Of a DNA stretch of 64,000 bases, positions 44,905 through 57,240 are shown piece by piece. The notes under the pieces were generated by a model that saw only the letters and a program-made list of their open reading frames with translations, was not told the origin of the DNA and made no database searches. Each line of letters opens with the position of its first letter. Positions within the stretch are counted from its first letter, which is position 1. Source of the DNA: Costus lasius (taxonomy: Eukaryota; Streptophyta; Magnoliopsida; Zingiberales; Costaceae); the NCBI GenBank assembly GCA_027563935.2, contig CM050449.1, positions 74,389,556-74,453,555 on the forward strand, given 5' to 3'. The position numbers and the translations under genes were made by a program.

Positions 44905-45752
44905 TAGGGTTACACCCCATGTCTCTATTATTATTATTAAATAAATAAAATATTATTAGATAAGTAGAACATGTAATTAAAATATGAGTTAGTGGTTCGT
45001 TAAAATTGGATACCTACAATTTTTTCCTTGGACGTGCGTCATCTCTAAAACATTGTTGAGTGTCTGCAATGATCTATGATAAGCATAATTTCATCATTTC
45101 TCTTGAAATAAGAAGTTGAAATATTTATATCAATTGATAGAATATTTATGTAAATTGATAGAATATTTATGTCATTTTCTCCAATTACATATTTAAGAAT
45201 TATTATGCATTCCTCGTAAATATTTTGATTTAATTGCATATAATTATTGAACTATGTAAAATTTTCAGTTTATTTTTTTTTTCATATATTTTAGAAATTT
45301 GATATGCATTCCTATTTAATCTAGTGCAATATCATATGTAGAATTGTTGTTAGAATCTCTTTTGGTTACTTGCATAATTAAGATTAATATAATTTTGATT
45401 AATTAAAGAGTAGCCACAACATCTTTAATTATGATAAATTATACATAGGTCTAGGATCACATCTAATAGGATGAGATCAATGGTGATTAATTAAATTTAA
45501 TATAATAAGAATTATCCCATATAAATTTTTATTATATTTTATATAAAATAATTAGGATGAAATATTAAGTTGTTTTTTCTTAATTTGCCCACAAGGATTA
45601 AGAAAAGGAATATAATATGATATGTTCATCATGAATAACATGTGTGAATTTTTATTAAAGCTCAGCCCACAAGCAATTTTAATTGTTGTTTAATTCATGC
45701 ATAAAAATTATGTAGCATATTTTTACATTGATAAATACATGTATTTGCGTCT

Positions 45753-46430
45753 TTGCCTCAAACTGTTTTTAATATAAGCATGTGTATTTTAATTGATGTA
45801 CTTATACAACCTATAAATTTTTCTGATATCAAATGTGATATTCCTGAACTTAAAGGTGATAACTATAAAACTTGGATAGAAAGAATTCTTTTCCAACTAG
45901 GATGGATGGACATTGATTATCCTATCGGTAAAGATGAACCACCTACACCTTCTAATTCTAGCACTTAGGATGAAATTTCTCTTTATGAACATTGGGAGCG
46001 AACAAATCGCCTCAGCATGATGTACATAAAGACAAAGATAAATGCTGGTATACATGGTTCTATCAGAGAGTGTAATTATGTTAGAGAGTTATTGAATGCT
46101 ATTGATGAATAATTTGAGTCTTCTAACAAAGTTCTTGCTAGCACCCTAATGAAGAAGTTGTCATCAATAAATCTCACAAGTGTTAAAAGTGTACGAGAGT
46201 ACATCATACAAATTAGATATATTGTGGGTCAATTAAAGTCTGTTGAAGTTAAGATATCTTAATCTTTTCTTATGCATTTTATACTTAATTATCTTTCACC
46301 TCAATATAGACCTTTCAAAATCTCTTATAACACACATAAAGATAAATAGTAACTTAATAAACTTTTGACCATTTGTAGTCAAGAGAAAGAGAGGTTGTTG
46401 ATAGAATTAGGTGAAAGTGCACATAGGATA
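45753..46430 (+). pseudogene. gag of Copia element C (broken)
   Basis: DIPELKGDNYKTWIERILFQ and LGWMDIDYPIGKDEPP are typical of Copia gag. The frame continues past a TAG at 45966 with HWERTNRLSMMYIK and KKLSSINLTSVKSVREYI, with further stops at 46110 and 46260. No zinc knuckle was seen. Confidence 0.85.
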
Positions 46431-47478
46431 GTACAAGAAAAAAAAATAAAATATAAGTCAAACAAAAAAGGAAAATTGTGAGACCAGTCCAATCTGATGC
46501 CAAAAGGAAATCAAATATTTATTCTATAAAAAAAGGGACATATAAACAAGGACTGTATCAAACATAAAATTTGGCTTAAAAAGAAAGGTAATTATATTTC
46601 ATTTGTTTGTTATGAATCTAATATGGTAGATGTACATTATAACACTTAATGGATTGATTCTGATTCTACAATCCATGACTCTAATACCTTGCATGGCTTT
46701 CTAAGCCACATGAAGCCAGTCGGCAATGAATAGTGTATCTATTTAGGCAACAAGATACTTACATGTGGAAGTAGTTGGAACATGCCAATTAGTTCTAAAT
46801 TCTAGTTTTATATTAAATTTGGAAAAACAATTTATATTCCAAGTTTATCTAGAAATTTGATTTCAATCTCAAGACTTGTACCCTTCGGATAATCCTTTAA
46901 ATTTTTAGATACATGTTTTTAGTTTATATTATCGATATGATTTTATTCGGAATGATACAATGATTGATGGTCTTTTTCAAATTAACTTATAAAATAATAT
47001 TTCTTACAATGCGAGGCATGCTAATGCTGGTATTAAAAGATGTGTTATAAATGAGAATTCCTCTATGTTATGACACCAAAGATTAGGACATATTTATATT
47101 TTTATTGAAAGAATTAAAAAATTAATAAATTATGGAATACATAATGCTCTAGATTTTAGTGATCTTGATATTTGTGTGTACTACATAAGGGGAAAGCAGA
47201 CTAACAAAAAAAAGAATGATGCCAAGAGGAGTTTAGATATATTACAAATTATATATACTAATATTTATAGTCCAGAAATAGATTCTTGTGGTCAAAAATA
47301 CTTTATCACCTTCATAGATGATTACTCACGATACATGTATCTCTACTTACTTCATATCAAAAGTGAAGCACTAGATGCTTTTAAAGTATTTAAAGCAGAA
47401 GTAGAAAAACAATGCAGTAAATAAATAAAAATCGTGAGATCAGATAGAGGTATAGAGTATTATAGTAGATACACTGAG
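46431..47478 (+). pseudogene. protease-to-integrase region of Copia element C, left of the break
   Basis: Protease-flank remnants (about 46640-46900) are heavily broken. The pre-integrase HQRLGHI block is near 47080, and the integrase core reads DSCGQKYFITFIDDYSRYMY and IVRSDRGIEYYSRYTE. It is cut at 47478, where Copia D inserted; CTGAG (47474-47478) is duplicated at 56618-56622. Confidence 0.85.
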
Positions 47479-49200
47479 TGTTGGGGTATGCCCTTAAGGC
47501 TAATGTTTGAGGCCTCGGGATTGTAAAAGTATCATGTAATAAACTCTTAAGTTTATAATAAGGCATGGTTGTTATTCAGGTTGTTACCTTGTCTGCTGTA
47601 ATAAGTGTACTTCTGAATAATGTCTCAAAGCTGTTCAGCTAGGCTGACAGGCTATGAATCCTTAGTCGAGATATCTTGGTGAACATGAGACAGCCTTGAT
47701 ATGATGGAGACTAATATGAGTGCTAATCTTATAGGATGCTTCGAGCATGGAATAAGATGTAGACTCATGGGTACATTGGATGTACTGGACAGACCCTACT
47801 GGGATATTGCATTGCTTGTCACAATGTGAATGATCCCTGTAAGCAGCAAGTGGCACATGTCCTTTGACTTGAGATCACTTGTGTTTCTAAATGATGATTG
47901 TCATTGTTTTGAGGTAGTTCAATATCATTTGAAATATAATGATTATAGACTATCTTGGATGGTGAGCTTGAATCAGGTTAGGGCACTAGTGATAGATAAA
48001 GGATTGCCGTCTCCTTGTTTAAGGAGTGTGATGTTCTAGAGGCCCCCCCTATATGAGATGATTGAGGTAGTGTATGGCCATACCCAGATGACTATGTGCA
48101 TCTGATCTAATCATGCTCATCGTATTGGAGTTACAAGCTTGACATGCTTGTCCAATAAGAACATCCAGTGGCAAAGGACATATGTGTGCCTTGTGAGTTT
48201 TGATTCACACTTGTGCCATGGTTTGGGTGTAGTCTTGGAAGACTATTTCCTTTATATAGGGAGACAGTGATGTGTTGCTAGATACCCCTCACTGATCGTG
48301 ATAACGTAAGTTGTCGTTACCGACATTTAAAGGAAACCCTTAGGGTCGCACAATTTGATGATATGGATTTCTTGAGTCAGATCGTGTGGACTGAATTGTA
48401 TGGGTTCAGTTTAAAGGGGTTTAATCTCTGATTGTAAGTGAGATCTAGCCTGATCATGTTTGATTGATTAGGGCTTTAGATTGGTAAGCTTCGATCGAGA
48501 GAGATGATGCTAGATCGGTGAGATCAGGAGCATCAGGAGATGAACGGCTAGATCATGAGCCATTTGGTTCATAGAGGGTCTAGACCATGCCTTGGCTTGG
48601 CTTGGTTTGAATTTGGTCTTTGGGCCAAATCGAATTGAACCAAAGCATGAACCGGTTCACTAGGTGAACGCATGGTTCATCAAGAGGGGCGTTTTGGCGT
48701 TGGAAAGTGGCTTCATGACTTTCCATTTTGGGAAGTCATGTAACGTCATTTGTCTTGATGTCGCCGAAGGGCATTTGCTCTCTTGTCTTTGCGTTTTGGT
48801 TTTGGAAAAAAAGGTAGCTTGCTTGCCATCTCGTGTGGAAGGAAGTGGACGACAAGAACAAGCGCTCGGCCAAGGAAACTTCTCCATCATCCTAACATTC
48901 GATCAAGGACACCTTGCGCATCCTTGCTAGCACAAGGAATCCAAGGAGAAGCCATCTTCTCTTGTGTGTGATTATCTTCGGAGAAGGGGCACTTGCGCCT
49001 TTGCTTCCAAAGCTCCATCTAAACCGAGATGGCTATGGTATGAGTCTCAACTTCACCAAGTTGAACATATGTTTATGCTAAGATTCTCGAAAACCTTTTG
49101 CTTCCGCTTGCAATGGTGATGCGCCACCCCTTTAAGGTTTTCGCCCCCCTCTTGAAAGGGATTTTGTTTACTTGCGCTCCCCCATGAAGGGGACTCTTCA
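47479..49200 (+). repeat. 5' LTR of Copia element D
   Basis: Starts TGTTGGGGTATGCCC, ends GACTCTTCA, with the TATA box at 48251-48259. Short open frames inside it are duplicated in the 3' LTR and have no known domain. Confidence 0.96.
48251..48259 (+). promoter_or_regulatory. LTR promoter TATA box of Copia D
   Basis: TTTATATAG in the context TTTCCTTTATATAGGGAG, duplicated at 55668 in the 3' LTR. It would place U3 at about 800 bp. Confidence 0.7.
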
Positions 49201-49202
49201 AT

Positions 49203-49214
49203 TGGTATCAGAGC
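49203..49214 (+). other. primer-binding site of Copia D, tRNA-iMet
   Basis: TGGTATCAGAGC, complementary to the 3' end of initiator tRNA-Met, two bases after the LTR. Confidence 0.92.
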
Positions 49215-50990
49215 GCCGGTTGAAGCATAATCATATGATTGCTTGATATACTATGTGATCCATGTTTGCGCATCTACATGTATGTTGATCTTGTTTGACA
49301 TATGTTATCTCTTCATGCGAGTATGCTAGATAATAGTATGTTTATATTTGCGCATGTATGAGAGTTATGTTGATTGGCGCATATATGTTGGTTGCGGTTA
49401 TACCATGTTGTTGTTGTTTTTCTAAAACCTATATGACATGCGCGCCCAACTAGATCTAAGATGTACCTATTGTAAACCCTTAGATGGGTTGATGGGGTTG
49501 AAAGCTTCATCTAGAATGGATCAAACTAGTCTGATCAGACCATCTGACAGCCTAGATGGGTTGACCAGATAGCACCTGTGCGCAAGCACGAGGTGGCTAT
49601 AGGTCGACTGCATCCAAGGCGTGTAGCGAGGTCTGATTGAGACAACTTCTGAACACACTTGAGTTAGGCCCGGGGTCACACCCGCTTGCCAAAACTCATG
49701 AGAGTGGTTCAGCCCTTGGCGCATGCATGGTTGACCATCAGGTCAACTCGGGTCAGTTAGGACTCGGTGCATGCAAGGGAAAAGGATCTATCTAGATGGA
49801 TGAGTGGATCCCTATCAATGGACCATTGTAAGGTTGTAGGGCACATAAGGAAATTAAAAGTGATGCCTATGGGGTTTTCTAAATTTTAATTTCTTGATTG
49901 GATCACATGATGATTGAAACCATATGCTTGTTTATTTACTCTTATGTGGGTTGCCCTATTGTGTGCTGTGCTGGGGCCTGTGAGCCTGGATTTAAAATTG
50001 TAAATTAATTTGTGATCTGCGAATCACATTGTACTTAATTTATAATGTATTGTTGACCTACGAGTCAACCTTGTCTAGATAGATCAAAAAATGTATTTTG
50101 ATTAGACAAGAGCACAAAGGCACACATCCAAAAGGAGCATTCACCTGGTGGCGCACCTGAGGTGCTCTTGGCGCTAGAGCCCTAGGTTGGACCAGATGTG
50201 AGGCCAAGGAGCTCAAGTGAAGACTTAAGTAAAATTAAGGTCTTACTAGGGTTCATGGGCTTTTACCACATAAGATCATGCTTTCTACTTATTGCTAATA
50301 ATTAGAATTGCATGTTTAAGTTTATCTTCTGCTATAGCCATAGGACATGCCTGATAGTAAGAAGATAAAAGACCGTTAAAATCCAACGCTAATATATCAA
50401 GCTCGTAAGCCTTCTGACGCGAAACCTCACCGTTCTGACTATCGTTGGAGCCGTGTTGAACCCACTCAGTGGGCACGTCCATCTATCTTCAGACGGTGCT
50501 GGATTACACCTGCGTGTTACAGAGCAGGGATTTATCCCTTCTCGTTGCTCAGCATAGCACGTGGTGGTCCAGGGAGTAGGTCAGGTCAGCTTGACCATGT
50601 AGACTACATATGTGGCGCATATGGTAGCACATGGAGGCAGCCATCTCTGGGATCAGAGACTGTGTTGTACCAACTCAGTTGGCACAGTCTGCTGGATTGC
50701 CAAGATGAAGGGGAATCGCACGGGTTGGCGATTGGCTGGGACAGCCTACCAGAAATTAGTGCTTGTCATCTCTGTGCATCTTATCTCGCTTGAGCGGGAC
50801 GCGGAGACCAAGTATGAAATCTGGATCCCATCTCACTACAAGAGTGTTACTCTTTCGGACTGTTTACTGGATTTTTCAGTCAGACAAAATAGTGAGAAAA
50901 GAATCTTTCTTAAGTCCTGGATTGATTCTGAAACATTGATACTGACCTTGCTGTTCTTGCCTGTTGTAGATTCCTGCAGCAACGAACACC
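49215..50990 (+). other. long leader of Copia D
   Basis: About 1.8 kb between the primer site and the polyprotein start. It has several short upstream frames but no recognised domain. Confidence 0.6.
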
Positions 50991-53900
50991 ATGAGCTTCA
51001 ATGTGCGATCCCTACTGGAAAGGGAGAAGTTTGCTGGGCCGAACTTCTCTGACTGGTTCGGACACCTTAAGATTGTTCTTAAGGCAGAGAGGAAACTGTA
51101 TGTCCTCGAGACGGCGATACCGCCGCAGCCCGCTCCGAACGCCGCAAGGGCGGTTCGGGATGCCTACGAAAAGCACGTCAATGATAGCATTGATGTCGCT
51201 TGCCTGATGCTAGCGTCTATGACGCCACCGCTGCAGCGTCAGCATGAGGATATGTCGGCTATAGAAATTATAGCGAACCTCAAGATGCTGTATGCTGCAC
51301 AGGCGAGGACTGAGCGCTATAATCTGACGAAGCTCTTCTTTCAGAGCAAACTGGCTGAGGGAAGCCCAGTGGGAGCTCATGTGCTCAAGATGATTGGGCA
51401 CAAGGAGGCTCTAGAGAAACTGGGGCATACCGTCAACCAGGAGCTTGCTGTGGACATTATTCTACAGTCTCTTCCGCCTTCTTTCGATGCGTTCATCATT
51501 AATTTTAATATGAACAAAATCGATTGTACGCCGGCAGAGCTGCTGAATATGCTCTTGACAACTGAGGAAACTCTGAAGGGTAAGCCTTCAACCTCTGTCT
51601 TAATGGTTCCTTCAAGGAACAAGAAGAAGGGGAAGAAGGGCAAGACCCCTGTCAAGAATTACAGCAAGGCCCTGAAACAGAAGGTGAAGCGGTCGAAGGA
51701 CAACAGGTGTTTCCACTGTGGCCAGCTGGGTCACTGGAAAAAGGACTGTAAAGCGCTCCAAGGAGATAAGAGGGGAAGCATCGCTTCTGGCTCAGGTATA
51801 TATGTGACTGAGGTCATGTTATCTTCTTCTACCATTTCATGGGTGTTGGACACCGCATGTGGAGTTCACATTTGTTCAAATGTGCAGGAACTCAAGAGAA
51901 GAAGGCAGGTGGGACAGCATGAGGTAGACCTACGAGTTGGAAACGGGGCACGGGTTGCTGCTGTTGCTGTAGGAGACTATTTCATTACTTTACCATCTGG
52001 CATTGTATTAGAATTGAACAATTGTTATTTTGTACCAAGTATCACCAAGAATATTATCTCCATTCCTGCTCTAGTCAGGAAAGGATTTGCCTTTGAATGC
52101 AAGATTTCAAAGTGTGTTTTAACTTTTGATAATATTGTGTATGCGACTGGTTCAATTAACAATGGGTTATACATGTTGGACATGGAAAATTCTATACAAA
52201 ACATTGATAATGAGAAAGCCAAGTATGCTGATGACAGCACCTTGCTATGGCATAGTCGTTTAGGCCATATAAACGAGAAGCGCATTAAGCGGTTGCATGA
52301 TCATGGACTGCTGGGATCATTCTCCTATGAGGAGATTGATACATGCAAAGCTTGTTTGATGGGTAAAATGATGAAGTCTCCTTTTCTTCACAAAGGTCAA
52401 AGGACTTCAGGTTTACTGGACCTTATACACAGTGATGTGTGTGGGCCATTTAGTAAACATGCCAGAGGTGGCTATCAGTACTTCATTACCTTTACTGATG
52501 ATTTCAGTAGGTATGGGTATGTCTATTTAATGAGACATAAAAGTGAATCTTTTGACAAGTTCAAAGAGTTCAAAAATGAAGTACAAAATCAGCTAGGCCG
52601 AAATATCAAGGCACTTCGTTCTGATCGAGGTGGTGAATACCTGAGTCATGCGTTTACTGACTATCTGAAGGAGTGTGGGATTATCTCACAGCTCACTCCG
52701 CCAGGAACACCGCAGTGGAATGGTGTGTCCGAGAGGAGAAATAGAACGTTACTTGATATGGTTCGTTCTATGATGAGTCAGGCTACTCTTCCATATTCCT
52801 TTTGGGGTTTTGCACTGGAAACAGCTGCAAAGGTACTAAACCGAGTGCCATCCAAGGCAGTTTCAAAGACGCCATATGAGTTATGGTATGGGAAACAGCC
52901 TAGCTTGACATTTATCAGGATCTGGGGTTGCGAGGCTTATGTCAAAAAGCTCGCCTCTGGGAAACTGGAAAGCAGATCTGAGAAATGTATCTTTGTCGGT
53001 TACCCTAAGGAAACTAAGGGTTATTATTTCTACGATCCCAAAGAGAACAAGGTTTTTGTTGCTCGGACGGCCATATTTCTTGAGAAGGAGTTTCTTCTGC
53101 AAGAGGCCAGTGGGAGAGAAATAAAGCTGGATCAGATTCCAGAGGAAGGACAAAGTAGTCAAGCAGAGTTGGATGAGCCTGAGCCGGTAGATCAGGTTAT
53201 TGAACAACCTGAGGCTCAGATATCACGGGAACCGCGAAGATCGGGTAGGATCCGTCGACAGCCTGAGCGCTATGACGGAGTCTACATCATTGATAATGAT
53301 GAACCCCTAACTTATGCGGATGCGGTCAGTGGACCGGAGTCAGCTAGATGGCTTGATGCTATGCGAGCCGAGATGGACTCCATGTCAGATAACCAAGTCT
53401 GGGATTTGGTTGATCCGCCTCCGGGAGTAATCCCTATAGGCTGTAAATGGATCTTCAAGAAGAAGATTGACATGGATGGTAACGTGGTTACCTATAAAGG
53501 CAGACTAGTTGCGAAAGGTTTCAAACAAATCTACGGGATAGATTATGATGAAACTTTCTCTCCTGTAGCCATGTTTAAGTCTATTCGGATTCTTTTCGCG
53601 ATAGCAGCATATTACGACTATGAGATCTGGCAGATGGATGTGAAAACAGCTTTCCTTAATGGAAATCTGGATGAGGATGTGTATATGACACAACCTGAGG
53701 GTTTCACTAATCCAGCAGATTGTCATAAAATATGCAAGTTAAAGAAGTCCATTTATGGACTTAAACAAGCATCAAGAAGCTGGAACATTCGTTTTGATGA
53801 ATCAATCTCTGAGTTTGGTTTCATCAAGAACGAGGATGACCCGTGTGTATATAAGAGGTTTAGTGGGAGCGTGATTACATTCCTAATCCTCTACGTCGAT

Positions 53901-54875
53901 GATATCTTGATCATTGGAAATGATATTCCTGAACTGCATGCTGTTAAAGCATGGTTAGGAAAATGTTTCCAGATGAAAGATTTAGGAGAAGCAGCCTATG
54001 TACTAGGTGTGAAGATCTACAGGGATAGATCTAAGAGGCTTCTCGGGCTGTGCCAGAGTACTTACATCGATAAGGTCCTGGAGAGATTCCATTTAGAGAA
54101 TTCTAAACGTGGATATCTTCCAGTCAGACATGGTCTGAATCTTTCGAAGAGTCAGTGTCCACAAACACAGACTGAGAAAGATGAAATGGACAATACGCCT
54201 TATGCTTCGGCTATTGGGTCCATTATGTATGCGATGTTGTGTACTCGCCCAGACGTCGCTTACGGGTTAAGCGTGACCAGTCGATTCCAAAGTAATCCAG
54301 GTTTGGCGCACTGGATTGCGGTCAAGAACATCTTAAAATATCTGCGGAGGACCAAAGATATGTTCTTGATATATGGTGGTCAGGAAGAACTCAGTATAGA
54401 GGGATATACTGACGCTTCGTTCCAGTCGGACCAGGATGATTTCCGATCGCAATCAGGCTATGTTTTTAGCTTGAATGGTGGAGCAGTGGTGTGGAAGAGT
54501 TTCAAACAGTCTACTGTTGCTGATTCCACAACTGAAGCCGAGTATGTTGCAGCCTCGGAAGCATCCAAGGAGGCAGTGTGGATTCGTAAGTTCGTGAGAG
54601 AACTTGGTGTCGTTCCTTCGAGTGCTGATCCTTTGGTTATCTTCTGTGATAACACTGGAGCAATCGCACAAGCAAAGGAACCACGGTCGCACCAGAAGTC
54701 CAAGCACATACAGAGACGGTTTCACTTGATCCGGGAGATCATTGATCGAGGCGAGATCAAGATTTGCAAGGTTCATACAGATGACAATCTGGCAGACCCG
54801 CTTACCATGCCTCTGGCGCAGCAGAAGCATGAGAAGCACTGTAATAATATGGGTTTGAGATTTCTCAACCATTAG
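50991..54875 (+). CDS. Copia gag-pol polyprotein, intact, 1294 aa
   Basis: A single frame without stops. Gag (UBN2-like) spans about 1-235; a CCHC knuckle (C240, C243, H248, C253) follows. The protease has LDTAC with Asp287; Ala replaces the usual Gly, as in Tnt1-like DTA proteases. The integrase zinc ligands are H421, H426, C452 and C455, and the catalytic D482, D545 and E581 are all present. The RT has MDVKTAFLNG (882-891) and YVDD (968-971), and RNase H has D1141, E1182 and D1220. Order PR-IN-RT-RH defines Ty1/Copia. Length is within the normal 1200-1500 range. The ATG at 50991 opens MSFNVRSLLEREKF, matching family N-termini. The product would form virus-like particles and copy and integrate the element. 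The clade was not assigned. Confidence 0.96.
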   Translation: MSFNVRSLLEREKFAGPNFSDWFGHLKIVLKAERKLYVLETAIPPQPAPNAARAVRDAYEKHVNDSIDVACLMLASMTPPLQRQHEDMSAIEIIANLKMLYAAQARTERYNLTKLFFQSKLAEGSPVGAHVLKMIGHKEALEKLGHTVNQELAVDIILQSLPPSFDAFIINFNMNKIDCTPAELLNMLLTTEETLKGKPSTSVLMVPSRNKKKGKKGKTPVKNYSKALKQKVKRSKDNRCFHCGQLGHWKKDCKALQGDKRGSIASGSGIYVTEVMLSSSTISWVLDTACGVHICSNVQELKRRRQVGQHEVDLRVGNGARVAAVAVGDYFITLPSGIVLELNNCYFVPSITKNIISIPALVRKGFAFECKISKCVLTFDNIVYATGSINNGLYMLDMENSIQNIDNEKAKYADDSTLLWHSRLGHINEKRIKRLHDHGLLGSFSYEEIDTCKACLMGKMMKSPFLHKGQRTSGLLDLIHSDVCGPFSKHARGGYQYFITFTDDFSRYGYVYLMRHKSESFDKFKEFKNEVQNQLGRNIKALRSDRGGEYLSHAFTDYLKECGIISQLTPPGTPQWNGVSERRNRTLLDMVRSMMSQATLPYSFWGFALETAAKVLNRVPSKAVSKTPYELWYGKQPSLTFIRIWGCEAYVKKLASGKLESRSEKCIFVGYPKETKGYYFYDPKENKVFVARTAIFLEKEFLLQEASGREIKLDQIPEEGQSSQAELDEPEPVDQVIEQPEAQISREPRRSGRIRRQPERYDGVYIIDNDEPLTYADAVSGPESARWLDAMRAEMDSMSDNQVWDLVDPPPGVIPIGCKWIFKKKIDMDGNVVTYKGRLVAKGFKQIYGIDYDETFSPVAMFKSIRILFAIAAYYDYEIWQMDVKTAFLNGNLDEDVYMTQPEGFTNPADCHKICKLKKSIYGLKQASRSWNIRFDESISEFGFIKNEDDPCVYKRFSGSVITFLILYVDDILIIGNDIPELHAVKAWLGKCFQMKDLGEAAYVLGVKIYRDRSKRLLGLCQSTYIDKVLERFHLENSKRGYLPVRHGLNLSKSQCPQTQTEKDEMDNTPYASAIGSIMYAMLCTRPDVAYGLSVTSRFQSNPGLAHWIAVKNILKYLRRTKDMFLIYGGQEELSIEGYTDASFQSDQDDFRSQSGYVFSLNGGAVVWKSFKQSTVADSTTEAEYVAASEASKEAVWIRKFVRELGVVPSSADPLVIFCDNTGAIAQAKEPRSHQKSKHIQRRFHLIREIIDRGEIKICKVHTDDNLADPLTMPLAQQKHEKHCNNMGLRFLNH

Positions 54876-54884
54876 ATTAAGTGC

Positions 54885-54894
54885 AAGTGGGAGA
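54885..54894 (+). other. polypurine tract of Copia D
   Basis: AAGTGGGAGA immediately before the 3' LTR (one T intervenes), the expected plus-strand primer position. Confidence 0.8.
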
Positions 54895-54895
54895 T

Positions 54896-56617
54896 TGTTG
54901 GGGTATGCCCTTAAGGCTAATGTTTGAGGCCTCGGGATTGTAAAAGTATCATGTAATAAACTCTTAAGTTTATAATAAGGCATGGTTGTTATTCAGGTTG
55001 TTACCTTGTCTGCTGTAATAAGTGTACTTCTGAATAATGTCTCAAAGCTGTTCAGCTAGGCTGACAGGCTATGAATCCTTAGTCGAGATATCTTGGTGAA
55101 CATGAGACAGCCTTGATATGATGGAGACTAATATGAGTGCTAATCTTATAGGATGCTTCGAGCATGGAATAAGATGTAGACTCATGGGTACATTGGATGT
55201 ACTGGACAGACCCTACTGGGATATTGCATTGCTTGTCACAATGTGAATGATCCCTGTAAGCAGCAAGTGGCACATGTCCTTTGACTTGAGATCACTTGTG
55301 TTTCTAAATGATGATTGTCATTGTTTTGAGGTAGTTCAATATCATTTGAAATATAATGATTATAGACTATCTTGGATGGTGAGCTTGAATCAGGTTAGGG
55401 CACTAGTGATAGATAAAGGATTGCCGTCTCCTTGTTTAAGGAGTGTGATGTTCTAGAGGCCCCCCCTATATGAGATGATTGAGGTAGTGTATGGCCATAC
55501 CCAGATGACTATGTGCATCTGATCTAATCATGCTCATCGTATTGGAGTTACAAGCTTGACATGCTTGTCCAATAAGAACATCCAGTGGCAAAGGACATAT
55601 GTGTGCCTTGTGAGTTTTGATTCACACTTGTGCCATGGTTTGGGTGTAGTCTTGGAAGACTATTTCCTTTATATAGGGAGACAGTGATGTGTTGCTAGAT
55701 ACCCCTCACTGATCGTGATAACGTAAGTTGTCGTTACCGACATTTAAAGGAAACCCTTAGGGTCGCACAATTTGATGATATGGCTTTCTTGAGTCAGATC
55801 GTGTGGACTGAATTGTATGGGTTCAGTTTAAAGGGGTTTAATCTCTGATTGTAAGTGAGATCTAGCCTGATCATGTTTGATTGATTAGGGCTTTAGATCG
55901 GTAAGCTTCGATCGAGAGAGATGATGCTAGATCGGTGAGATCAGGAGCATCAGGAGATGAACGGCTAGATCATGAGCCATTTGGTTCATAGAGGGTCTAG
56001 ACCATGCCTTGGCTTGGCTTGGTTTGAATTTGGTCTTTGGGCCAAATCGAATTGAACCAAAGCATGAACCGGTTCACTAGGTGAACGCATGGTTCATCAA
56101 GAGGGGCGTTTTGGCGTTGGAAAGTGGCTTCATGACTTTCCATTTTGGGAAGTCATGTAACGTCATTTGTCTTGATGTCGCCGAAGGGCATTTGCTCTCT
56201 TGTCTTTGCGTTTTGGTTTTGGAAAAAAAGGTAGCTTGCTTGCCATCTCGTGTGGAAGGAAGTGGACGACAAGAACAAGCGCTCGGCCAAGGAAACTTCT
56301 CCATCATCCTAACATTCGATCAAGGACACCTTGCGCATCCTTGCTAGCACAAGGAATCCAAGGAGAAGCCATCTTCTCTTGTGTGTGATTATCTTCGGAG
56401 AAGGGGCACTTGCGCCTTTGCTTCCAAAGCTCCATCTAAACCGAGATGGCTATGGTATGAGTCTCAACTTCACCAAGTTGAACATATGTTTATGCTAAGA
56501 TTCTCGAAAACCTTTTGCTTCCGCTTGCAATGGTGATGCGCCACCCCTTTAAGGTTTTCGCCCCCCTCTTGAAAGGGATTTTGTTTACTTGCGCTCCCCC
56601 ATGAAGGGGACTCTTCA
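54896..56617 (+). repeat. 3' LTR of Copia element D
   Basis: 1722 bp, identical in length to the 5' LTR and nearly identical in sequence. It is followed by the target duplication CTGAG (56618-56622). Confidence 0.96.
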
Positions 56618-57240
56618 CTGAGAATAGACAAGCACATGACCCATTTGCTAAGTTTCTTCAAGAGCATGGGATAGTGGCCCAATACACTATGCTAGGTTTA
56701 CCTAATCAAAATGGTGTGGCAAAAAGAAGAAAAAAAGATATTATTGGGCATGGTGCGAAGTATGCTTAGTAGCTCCAAACTTTCTAAATAATTATGGATT
56801 AAAGCTTGTAAAACGTTAGTATATATATTAAATCGAGTTCCAACCAAAACTATTTCAAATACACCAATTGAATTATGAAAAGGTTGGAAACCGAGTTTGA
56901 GACATATACGCATTTGGGGATATCCTTCCGAAATTAGAGTTTATAATCCAGATGAGAAGAAGTTGGACCCAAGGAGACTAAGAGGATATTTTGTTGGATA
57001 TACTAAAGATTCTAAGGAATATAGGTTTTATTGTATATTAAATAACATTAGGTTTGTGAAATCAATGAATGCTAAATTTCATGAGAGTGACTTGATTAGT
57101 GGGAGTGATCTATTTCATGACTTAGTTCATAAGAAAGACATTTCTAATAATCAAGCTCCTACTACAAGTGATAGGTTGATTATTGTTTATACCACTCCTC
57201 AATGTCAAATGAGTGTTGAACAATCAACTAATGAAATTCC
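56618..57240 (+). pseudogene. integrase C-terminal part of Copia element C, right of the break
   Basis: Continues directly after the interrupted frame: DPFAKFLQEHGIVAQYTM, GLPNQNGVAKRRKKD, LNRVPTKTIS, then HIRIWGYPSEIRVYNPDEKK and YCILNNIRFVKS. The catalytic Glu position reads as Lys. The longest stretch is open at 56897-57244. Confidence 0.85.

Larger units (their letters stand above)
47479..56617 (+). mobile_element. complete young Copia element D
   Basis: 9139 bp with two 1722-bp LTRs, the perfect target duplication CTGAG, tRNA-Met primer site, intact gag-pol frame and polypurine tract. By-eye comparison of the two LTRs found two substitutions (near 48366 and 48481 against 55783 and 55898). 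It carries every part expected of an autonomous Ty1/Copia element and inserted into the integrase of the older element C. Confidence 0.97.

Noticed and set aside
47662..48971. Several open frames repeated at 55079-56388
   Set aside because: They are duplicated because they lie in the two LTRs of Copia D. The same region in the old solo LTR at 7778-9466 does not keep them intact.
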